17,218 bases of DNA from Alphaproteobacteria bacterium (GCA_028293055.1 JAQGLD010000306.1:1-17218); one strand, 5' to 3'; positions 6,322-13,737 are shown, numbered from the stretch's first letter. Made by a program: numbers and translations. The notes: generated from the letters alone by a model not told the origin.

Positions 6322-7875
6322 TCAGTCGGCCAGGACCGGGGCGGCGCCGTCGGCTGCCGGACTGGCCGGGCGGAGCAGCCAGACGAACGGCATCGCCGCC
6401 AGGGTGACCAGCATCATCAGCTTGAAGTCGTCGAGATAGGCGATCATCAGCGCCTGCCGGTTGATCTCGGCGTCGAGCAACGCCATCGCATTGTCTCCGA
6501 ACTGGCCCAGCCGGCTGGTAATCGACGGATCCACCGGCGGCAGGGTGAAGGAGGTGACCGAGGAAGCCAGGTCGGAATGGCTGACTTGAAGGTTGCGGGC
6601 GAGCAGGGTCGTGACCATCGAGATTCCGACCGCGCCGCCGATATTCCTCGAAAGGTTGAGCAGGGACGCTCCGCTGGTGCGGAAGCTCGCTGGAAGCGAG
6701 GCGAAAGCGAGTGCCTGGAGGGGCACGAAGATGAATCCGAGGCCGAACCCCTGGACGATTCCGCTGAGGATGATCGGCCGCGAATCCATCTGCAGCGAGA
6801 ATCCGGTCATCTGGTAGAGCGACAGCGCCATCAGGACCATGCCGCCAAAAATCTGCAGCCGCGCGTCCACCCGGCCGGCAATCCGCCCGGCGAGCATCAT
6901 CGAGACGAGCGTGCCGATGCCCCGCGGCGTGGTCAGATAACCGGATTCGAGCACCGAATAGCCAAACAGCCGCTGCAGCAAGGGTGGGAGCAAGGCGAGG
7001 CCGCCCAGCAGCAGCACGCCCGTGACCGCCATGAAGCCGAGCGCGAAGGCGAAATTGCGATCCTTGAACATCCTGAGGTCGAACAGCGGATCGCGCGCGG
7101 TCGAGAGATGGACGACGAACATCCAGGCGCAGCACGCCGAGACTGCGGCCTCGATGCGCACCTCCCACGAGGTGAACCAGTCGAGTTGCTGGCCGCGATC
7201 GAGCATCATCTGCAGCCCGCCGAGCGCACCCGCGAGCAGGAAGAAGCCGAACAGGTCGAAGCGGCGTCGCTGGCCGGCCGTCACTGGCATGAAGCGGATC
7301 AGCATCAGTGTGCAGATCACTCCGACCGGCACATTGACCAGGAATACCCAGCGCCAGTTGAAATTGTCGGTGAGCCAGCCGCCGAGCACTGGGCCGAGGA
7401 TAGGCCCGATCATGACGCCCATTCCGAACATCCCCATCGCCCGGGCATGTTTTTCCGGCGGGTTGATGTCGAACAGGGTCGCCTGCGCGATCGGCACCAG
7501 GAAGGCGCCCGAGACGCCCTGTATGGCGCGGAACAGCACCATTTCGGGCAGGTTCTGGGCCAGCGCGCAAAGCACCGAGGCGATCGTGAAGGCGATCACC
7601 GAAGCGATGAACAGGACTTTGCGACCGATCCGGTCGGCGAGCCAGCCGGTGATCGGAATCGCGATCGCCGAGGCGACGATATAGGAGGTGAGGACCCAGT
7701 TGATCGTTTCCGGAGTGGCGCTCATGCTCGCCATCATGTGCGGCAGCGCGACATTGGCGATCGTCGTGTCGAGCACCTGGAGCAGCACCGCCATCATCAG
7801 CGCGATGGTGACGACGACATGCTCTGTCCGGTCGAGCGAGTAGGTATGCCGCGCGGGCATCGCCCCGGTGGCCAT
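6322..7875 (-). CDS. emrB: DHA2 family MFS multidrug efflux permease (EmrB/QacA type)
   Basis: A 517-residue inner-membrane proton-coupled drug exporter with about 14 helices, the usual size for the DHA2 family. Motif D1 is LDTTIANVALP (about 35-45), motif A is GWLADRIGRK (77-86) and the antiporter motif C region reads GPILGPVLGGWL with the typical NFNWRW following. It works with the EmrA-like adaptor encoded 34 bases upstream and an outer-membrane channel that is not in this window, forming a tripartite pump. The start is ATG at 7875-7873 with a GGGAG upstream; an in-frame Met five codons later is an alternative. The 43-residue extension further upstream is an Arg/Ser-rich shadow of the emrA end. 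It is last in the marR-emrA-emrB operon and presumably derepressed by MarR ligands. Confidence 0.92.
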   Translation of the reverse strand: MATGAMPARHTYSLDRTEHVVVTIALMMAVLLQVLDTTIANVALPHMMASMSATPETINWVLTSYIVASAIAIPITGWLADRIGRKVLFIASVIAFTIASVLCALAQNLPEMVLFRAIQGVSGAFLVPIAQATLFDINPPEKHARAMGMFGMGVMIGPILGPVLGGWLTDNFNWRWVFLVNVPVGVICTLMLIRFMPVTAGQRRRFDLFGFFLLAGALGGLQMMLDRGQQLDWFTSWEVRIEAAVSACCAWMFVVHLSTARDPLFDLRMFKDRNFAFALGFMAVTGVLLLGGLALLPPLLQRLFGYSVLESGYLTTPRGIGTLVSMMLAGRIAGRVDARLQIFGGMVLMALSLYQMTGFSLQMDSRPIILSGIVQGFGLGFIFVPLQALAFASLPASFRTSGASLLNLSRNIGGAVGISMVTTLLARNLQVSHSDLASSVTSFTLPPVDPSITSRLGQFGDNAMALLDAEINRQALMIAYLDDFKLMMLVTLAAMPFVWLLRPASPAADGAAPVLAD

Positions 7876-7909
7876 GCTCAGAAGCTCCCGGGCGCGGATC
7901 CGGCCGGAA

Positions 7910-9019
7910 TCACCGCGCTGCCGTGCGCGCCGGCGGGAGCGGCTGCTCCTGGGTGTCGACCTTGACCTTGGCCGAGAGGCCGGCGAGCAGCGGACGGCCG
8001 GCATCGCTGTCGATCGCGATCCGCACCGCCACCCGCTGGGTCACCTTGACCCAATTACCCGTCGCGTTCTGCGCCGGCAGCACCGAGAATTCGGAGCCGG
8101 TGCCTCGCCCGATGCTCGCGACATGGCCGCGGACGGCGGCGCTCGGGTAGGCGTCGAGGTGGATTTCGGCGGGCTGGCCCGGCGCCATCTTGGTGAGCTG
8201 GGTCTCCTTGTAATTGGCCTCGACCCAGGATTCGCCGCTGCGCACGATCGTCACCATCGGCAGGCCGGTCACCACCGCATTGCCGACCTGGAGCCGGTCG
8301 GTCTGGCTGACATAGCCGTCGATCGGAGACCGCACCTCGGTGCGCTTGAGATCGAGCAGCGCCTTGTCGCGAGTCGCGATCGCTGCCGCCACCGCGGGCT
8401 GGACCGAGGCGGGGCCACCGGCGAGCGCGGAACGCTTGATCTGGACATTGGCGCGGGCGGTGGCGACACGGTCGCGCGCCTCCTGCACGGCATGCTGGGC
8501 CTCGTCATAATGAGCGCGGGTCGTGAAGCCGCGGCGGAGCAGCTCCGCCTGGCGATCGAACGCACGCTGCGAGAAACCGAGATTCGATTCCGCCGCCTGC
8601 ACATCCTCGGCGGTGCCGAGCGTCTCGGCCCTCAGCTTGCTCACCGAGACCTGCGCGTCGGCGATCTGCGCCTGCGCCTGTTCGAGCGCGATCCGATAGG
8701 GGCGCGGGTCGATGCGGAACAGCAGATCGCCCTTCCTGACCTTCTGATTCTCGTGCACCGCCACTTCCGAGATGGTGCCGGTGATCTCGGCCGAGACCGA
8801 AACCTTGTCCTGCTGGACATAGGCATTGTCGGTCGAGACATAGCGGCCGCTGGTCAGCCACAGATAGAGTCCGCCGACGAGGATCAGCAACGGCACCGAA
8901 AGCATCAGAACGAGCCGCCAGGGCCTGCGGCGCTGCGCCGGGGCCGTCGCGGCCTCCGTCGGGGCGTCGGCGCCCCCGGCCTCGACAGCCTCGGCCGCCG
9001 TGATCGAACCTTCCTTCAT
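7910..9019 (-). CDS. emrA: HlyD/EmrA family membrane fusion protein
   Basis: A 369-residue periplasmic adaptor of a tripartite efflux pump. A cytoplasmic Ala/Glu/Arg-rich N-terminus is followed by one membrane anchor (about 35-56). The EmrA signature STDNAYVQQDKVSVS (62-76) then opens the lipoyl half-motif ending in V-x-D/E-N-Q-x-V-x-x-G-D-L-L-F-x-I-D. A helical hairpin (about 107-215) is next, followed by the second lipoyl half (KRTEVRSPIDGYV) and the beta-barrel domain with GESWVEANYKETQLTKM. The ATG overlaps the marR stop as ATGA, which suggests translational coupling. EmrB follows after 34 bases. Confidence 0.93.
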   Translation of the reverse strand: MKEGSITAAEAVEAGGADAPTEAATAPAQRRRPWRLVLMLSVPLLILVGGLYLWLTSGRYVSTDNAYVQQDKVSVSAEITGTISEVAVHENQKVRKGDLLFRIDPRPYRIALEQAQAQIADAQVSVSKLRAETLGTAEDVQAAESNLGFSQRAFDRQAELLRRGFTTRAHYDEAQHAVQEARDRVATARANVQIKRSALAGGPASVQPAVAAAIATRDKALLDLKRTEVRSPIDGYVSQTDRLQVGNAVVTGLPMVTIVRSGESWVEANYKETQLTKMAPGQPAEIHLDAYPSAAVRGHVASIGRGTGSEFSVLPAQNATGNWVKVTQRVAVRIAIDSDAGRPLLAGLSAKVKVDTQEQPLPPARTAAR

Positions 9020-9471
9020 GAAACCCTCCGCGCAGAGCTGCCGCCAGCGGCGACATTGGCCCGCACCAGTTCGAGAACGCGCCGGACCTCAGCCTGCTCC
9101 CCAGGCGAGATTCCGACCAATATATCGTCGAGGAACGTCTCCGCGATCGTCGAGAGATCCTCGATGATGGGACCCGCTTTCTCGGTGAGATGGATCCGCC
9201 AGGCGCGGCGATCGACCTCGTCGGCGCGCCGCTCGACCAGGCCGGCCTCGGCGAGACGGTCGATGATCCGGCACAAGGTGATCGGCTCGACATCGAGCGC
9301 GTCGGCGAGCTCGACCTGGCGCTGGCCGCCCTGGCGGGCCAGCCGGGAGAGCAGCCGCCATTGCGCACGCGTGACTCCGATCGCGGCCGCGCGGCGATCG
9401 AACTCGCGCCGGATGGCGAGCGCAGTCTCTGCGACATCGAAGGCGAAATTGGTGTCCACAAGTGCACACAT
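9016..9471 (-). CDS. MarR family transcriptional regulator
   Basis: A 151-residue winged-helix repressor. The DNA-binding part spans about 35-100: VTRAQWRLLSRLA, the helix-turn-helix LADALDVEPITLCRIIDRL (55-73), then the wing with RRADEVDRRAWRIHLTEKA including the typical D-x-R-R-A-x-x-x-x-L-T pattern. N- and C-terminal helices form the dimer. It heads the operon with emrA and emrB and should repress its own promoter through the palindrome over its start codon, releasing on binding of an amphipathic drug-like ligand. The ATG (9471-9469) has no Shine-Dalgarno sequence, so a leaderless or very short-leader mRNA, or the GTG four codons later, are possible alternatives. Confidence 0.9.
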   Translation of the reverse strand: MCALVDTNFAFDVAETALAIRREFDRRAAAIGVTRAQWRLLSRLARQGGQRQVELADALDVEPITLCRIIDRLAEAGLVERRADEVDRRAWRIHLTEKAGPIIEDLSTIAETFLDDILVGISPGEQAEVRRVLELVRANVAAGGSSARRVS

Positions 9472-9482
9472 AATAAGTGTGC
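9464..9482. promoter_or_regulatory. Probable MarR operator palindrome
   Basis: GCACAC (9464-9469) and GTGTGC (9477-9482) are perfectly inverted around ATAATAA. The site overlaps the marR start codon in an A+T-rich island within G+C-rich DNA. MarR dimers typically bind 16-20 bp palindromes in their own promoter; binding by this protein is inferred. Confidence 0.5.
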
Positions 9483-9528
9483 TTATGTTTTCAAGATATT
9501 TTGGGGGAGAGGAGGCGGTCGCGTGCCT

Positions 9529-9562
9529 CCCTCCCTGAGAGGGGAGCAGATCTCAGGAGGGG
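9529..9562. terminator. Imperfect stem-loop downstream of the 181-residue gene
   Basis: CCCTCCCTGAGA (9529-9540) pairs with TCTCAGGAGGGG (9551-9562) with two mismatches around a 10-base loop. It lies just after the stop of the unknown minus-strand gene and before the marR control region. No T-tract follows on the minus strand, so terminator function is tentative. Confidence 0.35.
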
Positions 9563-9579
9563 TTCCTTCTTGGGCGACC

Positions 9580-10125
9580 TCAGGCCGCGATCAGGTCGAC
9601 CTTGTCCACCCATTGCGGGAAGAAGGTCGGCTCGCGGATCGACCAGCCGGGCGCGGTCGCGGCGCCTTCACCGATCGTCTGGAGCAGTGTCCGGCGATCG
9701 TCCGGGTGCAGGTGCGGCAGGGTCGACGCCGCGCAGAAGGCGGAGGGAAGCCATGGCCGCGCTGCGGCGCCGAGCAGGCGCTCGTAGAGGAAACGATAGG
9801 CCGCGAAGCTCGGTAGCCGTCCGGAGACCAGATCGAAGGCGGTGACCGAGATCAAAGCGGCCATCATCGGCTCGGCGCGCTCGAAGCCATTGTCGTCGGG
9901 GATCGCCTTGCGGATCGCCTCGAGCCGGGCATAGATGCAGACCTGACCGCGGATCGCAGCAGCCTCCTCGGGATCGCGCGCCCACAGGCGAAGCGCGTCG
10001 CGGTGGCGGAAGCCGATGTCGAGCGAGCGGCGGATGTAGCGCTGCGTCCCCTTCTCGAAGGTCGCGAATTCCTGCATTTCCGCCAGAGCCGCCGCACCCA
10101 TGCCGCGCTTCGCCTGCTCGCCCAT
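9580..10125 (-). CDS. Hypothetical protein, 181 residues, under PhaR-like operators
   Basis: I do not recognise this family. The protein is soluble-looking, with no signal peptide or clear membrane segment. It starts with an Ala/Glu-rich helical part (MGEQAKRGMGAAALAEMQEFATFEKG), then RYIRRSLDIGFRHRDALRLWARDPEEAAAIRGQVCIYARLEAIRKAIPDD, rich in Arg and probably helical, then a more hydrophobic middle (AALISVTAFDLVSGRLPSFAAYRFLYERLLG) and a Pro/Trp-rich C-terminus. It lacks the long amphipathic coiled coil of phasins. ATG at 10125-10123 is preceded by GGGAG at good spacing, so a start 27 codons further up is rejected. Its promoter and the CTGCACTGCAG-type operators upstream suggest control by a PHA-responsive regulator. 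It might take part in polyhydroxyalkanoate or carbon-storage metabolism, but that rests only on the sites. Confidence 0.75.
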   Translation of the reverse strand: MGEQAKRGMGAAALAEMQEFATFEKGTQRYIRRSLDIGFRHRDALRLWARDPEEAAAIRGQVCIYARLEAIRKAIPDDNGFERAEPMMAALISVTAFDLVSGRLPSFAAYRFLYERLLGAAARPWLPSAFCAASTLPHLHPDDRRTLLQTIGEGAATAPGWSIREPTFFPQWVDKVDLIAA

Positions 10126-10178
10126 TGCCTTGCTCCCTCGATGCACCTCTTGTCTGCCGGCGCCGATCGCGCCCTTGT

Positions 10179-10191
10179 TTGCTGCACTGCA
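10179..10191 (+). promoter_or_regulatory. PhaR-like operator, proximal site (inverted 13-mer, left arm)
   Basis: TTGCTGCACTGCA, extending to CTGC-ACT-GCAG (10182-10192), sits just downstream of the -10 hexamer of the minus-strand promoter, over the expected start of transcription. It fits the CTGC-N3-GCAG form that I recall for PhaR binding sites in alphaproteobacteria. The exact reverse complement occurs at 10228-10240. Confidence 0.55.
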
Positions 10192-10218
10192 GAATAACCG
10201 CTCCAACGCCTCTGTCCA
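10191..10218 (-). promoter_or_regulatory. Candidate sigma70-type promoter of the 181-residue gene
   Basis: On the minus strand TGGACA (10218-10213, five of six) and TATTCT (10196-10191, four of six) are spaced by 16 bases. The leader would be about 60 bases. The promoter is bracketed by the two inverted 13-base operators, one over the start point and one just upstream of -35. Confidence 0.5.
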
Positions 10219-10227
10219 GCGTCTTTG

Positions 10228-10240
10228 TGCAGTGCAGCAA
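10228..10240 (-). promoter_or_regulatory. PhaR-like operator, distal site (inverted 13-mer, right arm)
   Basis: TGCAGTGCAGCAA is the exact reverse complement of the site at 10179-10191, 36 bases away (49 bases centre to centre). Read on the minus strand it gives CTGC-ACT-GCA-C, one base from the full palindrome. A further degenerate site, CTGC-GAT-GCA, is at 10278-10287. Confidence 0.55.
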
Positions 10241-10283
10241 TATTATGTTCCAGGTGGCCGAGGGGGGAGGCCCCGTGCTGCGA

Positions 10284-10319
10284 TGCAAAAAATATATTTT
10301 TGCACCGAAACACGTTTCG
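10284..10319. promoter_or_regulatory. Two adjacent palindromes upstream of the ATP-grasp operon
   Basis: TGCAAAAA (10284-10291) and TTTTTGCA (10297-10304) are inverted around ATATA. Directly after it CGAAAC (10306-10311) and GTTTCG (10314-10319) are inverted around AC. They overlap a weak candidate promoter for the plus-strand operon: TTGCAC at 10300-10305 and CATTCT at 10322-10327, spacer 16. The bound regulators are unknown. Confidence 0.45.
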
Positions 10320-10367
10320 TGCATTCTGCAGGTGCGGCCGTTGGGTGGCCGGTCGTGAAAGGGATAG

Positions 10368-11873
10368 ATGGCGCCTCCGTTCGACGAGCTGTGGGGGACG
10401 AGTACGGGCCGGGAGGCGCGGCTCGGGTTCGAAGCGCTCAATGCATGGCTTGCCGAAACCCCGGCCGGGGAGCTCGAGCGGCGCCAGCAGGCGGCCGAGG
10501 CGGCGTTCCGAAGCCTCGGAATCACCTTCGCGGTCTATGGCGAGCAGGAGGCCGCCGAGCGGATCATCCCGTTCGATATCATCCCCCGGGTGCTTTCGGC
10601 GCGCGAATGGCGCAACCTCTCCGCCGGGCTCGAGCAGAGGGTGCGGGCGATCAACGCCTTCATCGACGATGTCTACGGCGCCCGCCGGATCCTGTCGGAC
10701 GGAGTGGTTCCGGCCGAGATCGTGCTCGCCAACGCCCAGTTCTGCATTCCGGCGTCGGGCGCCAAGCCGCCCCACGGAGTCTATGCCCATATTTGCGGGA
10801 TCGACCTGGTCCGTACCGGGCCGGACGAATTCTACGTGCTCGAGGACAATTGCAGGACGCCCTCCGGAGTTTCCTACATGCTCGAGAATCGCGAGGCGAT
10901 GCTCCGGCTGTGCCCGGAATTGTTCGACATCTTCGCGGTCCGTCCGGTGGATTATTATCCCGAGCTGCTTCGCGACACGCTGAATTCGGTGGCGCCGCCG
11001 ACGGCGCGCGAGCCGCGTTGCGTCCTGCTCACCCCTGGCCATTACAATTCGGCTTTCTACGAGCACAGCTTCCTAGCCAGCCAGATGGGGATCGAGCTGG
11101 TTGAGGGCCGCGACCTTCATGTCGACGACGATCTCGTGTGGATGCGGACGATCGAGGGGCGGGTGCAGGTCGATGTGATCTACCGCCGGATCGACGACGC
11201 CTTCCTCGACCCGCTCGTCTTTCATCCGGATTCGATGCTTGGCGTTCCCGGGTTGATGGCGGCCTATCTCGCCGGCAATGTCACCCTGGTCAACGCGCCC
11301 GGCACGGGAATCGCCGACGACAAGGCGATCTATTCCTACATGCCCGATATCGTGCGCTATTATACCGGCGAGGAGCCCAAGCTGCACAATGTCGAGACCT
11401 GGCGCTGCCGGGAGCCCGAAGCCCTGCGCTACACGCTCGAGCGGCTTCCGGAGCTGGTGGTCAAGCTGGTCGACGGTTCGGGCGGCTATGGGATGCTGGT
11501 AGGCCCGACCGCGAGCAAGGCGGAGATCGAGGCGTTCCGAGCCGCGCTGATCGCGGAGCCGCACCGCTATATCGCCCAGCCGACCCTCGCTTTGTCGACG
11601 GTGCCAACGATCGTCGAGAAGGGGATCGCGCCCCGCCATGTCGATTTCCGGCCGTTCGTGCTGAGCGGCGCCGACAGCGTCGAGATCGTCCCCGGCGGCC
11701 TCACCCGGGTCGCGCTGCGCGAAGGCTCGCTGGTGGTCAATTCGAGCCAGGGCGGCGGCACGAAGGACAGTTTCGTGCTCGCCGACGATTCGCTGTTGCG
11801 GACCCAGTCGCAATCGCAGTCCCAGTCGGGATCGGGATCGCAGTCCCAATCGCAATCGCAGGGTGGCGCCTGA
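10368..11873 (+). CDS. Circularly permuted type 2 ATP-grasp protein (COG2308)
   Basis: A 501-residue predicted ATP-dependent amide (peptide) ligase of the circularly permuted ATP-grasp group. Family blocks are easy to see: PFDIIPRVLSAREW (68-81), the AINAFIDDVYG segment (94-104), YVLEDNCRTPSGVSYMLENR (156-175), TPGHYNSAFYEHSFLA (222-237), KLVDGSGGYGMLVGP (366-380; nucleotide-binding lysine and glycine loop) and NSSQGGGTKDSFVL (458-471). ATG at 10368 has a purine-rich AAAGGG a few bases upstream. It heads a three-gene operon with the alpha-E and transglutaminase-like genes, the standard partners of this enzyme; the product they make or cut has not been established. Unusual: the last 22 residues form a Gln/Ser and Gly/Ser dipeptide tail encoded by a hexanucleotide repeat, beyond the usual end of the family. 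Confidence 0.92.
   Translation: MAPPFDELWGTSTGREARLGFEALNAWLAETPAGELERRQQAAEAAFRSLGITFAVYGEQEAAERIIPFDIIPRVLSAREWRNLSAGLEQRVRAINAFIDDVYGARRILSDGVVPAEIVLANAQFCIPASGAKPPHGVYAHICGIDLVRTGPDEFYVLEDNCRTPSGVSYMLENREAMLRLCPELFDIFAVRPVDYYPELLRDTLNSVAPPTAREPRCVLLTPGHYNSAFYEHSFLASQMGIELVEGRDLHVDDDLVWMRTIEGRVQVDVIYRRIDDAFLDPLVFHPDSMLGVPGLMAAYLAGNVTLVNAPGTGIADDKAIYSYMPDIVRYYTGEEPKLHNVETWRCREPEALRYTLERLPELVVKLVDGSGGYGMLVGPTASKAEIEAFRAALIAEPHRYIAQPTLALSTVPTIVEKGIAPRHVDFRPFVLSGADSVEIVPGGLTRVALREGSLVVNSSQGGGTKDSFVLADDSLLRTQSQSQSQSGSGSQSQSQSQGGA
11805..11861 (+). repeat. Degenerate hexanucleotide tandem repeat coding (QS)4(GS)2(QS)3Q
   Basis: Nine in-frame six-base units of the form CAGTCG, CAATCG, CAGTCC or GGATCG, followed by CAG, encode the Ser/Gln/Gly tail of the ATP-grasp protein. 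Because units are six bases, gain or loss would change tail length without a frameshift. Confidence 0.85.
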
Positions 11874-12805
11874 TGCTGTCGCGCACCGCCGGAACCCTCT
11901 ACTGGATCGGCCGCTACATGGAGCGGGCCGAGTTCACCACTCGCTTGATCGAGGCGACGATCCGCCTCGATTCGCTCTCCGGCCGCGCCGAGACCGACCA
12001 GGCCTGGCGCAGCGCCCTTAGGGTGGTCGGCGCGGGGTCGCTCGATGGCGGCGTGGAGAATGTCGGAGCCTTCACCGCGCGCCGCTATCTGGCGATGAGC
12101 GAGGAGAATCCGAGCTCGGTCCGCTCCTGCCTGGCGTCGGCGCGCGACAATGCGCGGGCGGCGCGCAACGTGCTGACCCGCGAGGTCTGGGAGGCGATCA
12201 ACCGCGCCTGGCTGACCCTCAAGGGTCGGTCTAGCCCGGGGGGGGTCCAGGCCACGCTCAACCTGGTCGAGGACCTCAAGGCGGAGACACGCGGATTCGA
12301 GGGCGCCCTCGCCCGAATGCTCCGCAACGAGGCCTATTGGTTCCTTCGCCTCGGCTCGATGATCGAACGCGGCGACAATACGGCGCGGCTGATCGACGTG
12401 AAATATTATCTTCTGCTGCCCGCCGGCGAGCCGATCGGCGGGACGCTCGACCGCGACCAGTGGACCACCATCCTCCAGGTCGTCTCTGGCCAGACCGCCT
12501 ACCGGACGATCTACAAGCAGGCGCTCCAGCCCTGGCTGGTCGCAGACCTGCTGATCTTCCGGCCCGAGCTGCCGCGCTCGCTCGCCGCAGCGGCCGCGGA
12601 GACCGTGTCCCTGCTCGCAAGCGTCGCCGACCGCACCGGCCGCCAGGGCGAGGCCGACCGGCTTTCGAGGCGCCGCCTCGGCGGGCTGCAGGGAGCCAAT
12701 GTCGAGACGATGATGCAGCGGGGACTGCACGAGAGCCTGCAGCGCTTCATCGCCGACAACGATGCGCTCGACCGGGCGATTGCCGACCAGTTCCAGTTCG
12801 GCTGA
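11873..12805 (+). CDS. Alpha-E domain-containing protein (DUF403, COG2307)
   Basis: A 310-residue all-helical protein. It opens with the family signature LYWIGRYMERAE (residues 9-20) and has a second, similar block EAYWFLRLGSMIERGDNTARLIDVKYYLLLP in the middle, consistent with an internally repeated helical bundle of conserved Glu and Arg residues. The biochemical role is unknown; genome context in many bacteria ties it to the ATP-grasp ligase and transglutaminase-like enzyme as a scaffold or catalytic partner. The ATG overlaps the preceding stop as TGATG, and its own stop overlaps the next start in the same way, so the three proteins are probably translated in coupled fashion. A run of eight G at 12238-12245 lies within the gene, but the frame is intact and reads SSPGGVQ there. 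Confidence 0.92.
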   Translation: MLSRTAGTLYWIGRYMERAEFTTRLIEATIRLDSLSGRAETDQAWRSALRVVGAGSLDGGVENVGAFTARRYLAMSEENPSSVRSCLASARDNARAARNVLTREVWEAINRAWLTLKGRSSPGGVQATLNLVEDLKAETRGFEGALARMLRNEAYWFLRLGSMIERGDNTARLIDVKYYLLLPAGEPIGGTLDRDQWTTILQVVSGQTAYRTIYKQALQPWLVADLLIFRPELPRSLAAAAAETVSLLASVADRTGRQGEADRLSRRRLGGLQGANVETMMQRGLHESLQRFIADNDALDRAIADQFQFG

Positions 12806-13635
12806 TGCGGCTCTCGATCCGCCACGCCACCACCTATCGCTACGCTGCGCCGGTGCGCAGCGTCATCCAGCTGCTGCGCATGACTCCGTCCAGCTTCGCC
12901 AGCCAGACCGTGCTCGACTGGCGGCTCGACGTGGATTGCGACGCCCGGGTGCGCGAAGGCCGCGACGGCTACGGCAATATCATCCACATGCTCTATATCG
13001 ACCGGCCGGTGCGCGACCTCCAGGTCACGGTCACCGGCCGGGTGCTGACCGAGGACGAGATCGGAGTGGTGCGCGGCCTCGCCGTCGATCTCCCGGCCGA
13101 AGTCTTCCTCCGCGAAACCGCGCTCACCGAAGGCGGCGCCGCGATCGAGGCCTTTGCCGGGTCGCCGCTCGCCGACGAGGAGCCGATCCTCGACCGGCTT
13201 CATCTCATGAACTCGGCGCTCAACCGCGACATGCGCTTCGACACCGAGGCGACGATCGTCGAGACCAAAGCGGAGGATGCGCTCGCCGCCGGACACGGAG
13301 TCTGCCAGGATTTCGCCCATATCCTGATCGGCGCCGCCCGCTGCCTCGGCATACCGGCGCGCTACGTGTCGGGCCATCTGTTCCGACGCGACGGCGCCCA
13401 TATCCAGCAGGCCGCCCACGCCTGGGCCGAGGCCTGGGTCCCCGATCTCGGGTGGGTCGCGTTCGATCCGGCCAACGGCAAATGCCCCGACGACGCCTAT
13501 GTCCGAGTCGCCTGCGGCCTCGACTATCGGGACGCCGCCCCGATCGCCGGCAACCGCCGCGGCGGCGGGACGGAACGGCTCTCGGTCGAGGTCGATGTGC
13601 GGGAATCGCAAGCGCAATGGCAGGGGCAGAGCTGA
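12805..13635 (+). CDS. Transglutaminase-like cysteine protease family protein (COG1305)
   Basis: A 276-residue protein with the N-terminal transglutaminase-associated beta domain (RLSIRHATTYRYAAPVRSVIQLLRMTPSS) and a C-terminal papain-like transglutaminase core. The triad is visible: Cys167 in HGVCQDFAH, His205 in QAAHAWAEAWV and Asp221 in VAFDPANGK. In bacteria such proteins generally hydrolyse rather than crosslink peptides. No signal peptide is present, so it should be cytoplasmic like its partners. It ends the three-gene operon, and its TGA falls inside a REP-like palindrome. In many relatives the next gene is the proteasome-like peptidase Anbu; that gene does not follow here. Confidence 0.92.
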   Translation: MRLSIRHATTYRYAAPVRSVIQLLRMTPSSFASQTVLDWRLDVDCDARVREGRDGYGNIIHMLYIDRPVRDLQVTVTGRVLTEDEIGVVRGLAVDLPAEVFLRETALTEGGAAIEAFAGSPLADEEPILDRLHLMNSALNRDMRFDTEATIVETKAEDALAAGHGVCQDFAHILIGAARCLGIPARYVSGHLFRRDGAHIQQAAHAWAEAWVPDLGWVAFDPANGKCPDDAYVRVACGLDYRDAAPIAGNRRGGGTERLSVEVDVRESQAQWQGQS

Positions 13636-13708
13636 ACTGGTTTCAGGGTCGAGATCTCCACCACCCGTGGGGTCTCCGCACTGGAGGCTGAATCAAGGTC
13701 AGCATGAC
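13632..13708. repeat. REP-like doublet in the convergent intergenic region
   Basis: A plus-strand core CTGAACTGGTTTCAG (13632-13646) faces a minus-strand copy (13708-13683) that begins GTCATGCTG and continues ...TTCAGCCTCC, related to the element at 4686-4713. The two are arranged head to head, as in REP doublets, and the first covers the stop codon of the transglutaminase-like gene. Between them GAGATCTCCAC and GTGGGGTCTC can pair imperfectly, so the whole unit may fold as a long hairpin and end transcription from both sides. Confidence 0.55.
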
Positions 13709-13737
13709 AAAGGGAGGAGCCCCGCCCCGGTTCGGCG

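Noticed and set aside
6303..6323. Hairpin GAGTCG/CGACTC as an intrinsic terminator of the efflux operon
   Set aside because: The stem is only 6 bp with a 9-base loop and is followed by TAATTC, not a T-tract; the same bases fit a promoter better.
9580..10125. Identification of the 181-residue protein as a phasin
   Set aside because: The operators suggest PHA control, but the protein lacks the long amphipathic helical pattern of phasins and has Pro/Trp-rich ends.
12238..12245. Run of eight G in the alpha-E gene as a phase-variable switch or frameshift
   Set aside because: The frame is intact and the family sequence continues normally on both sides; a single homopolymer without other evidence is weak. 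It remains a spot to check for sequencing error.
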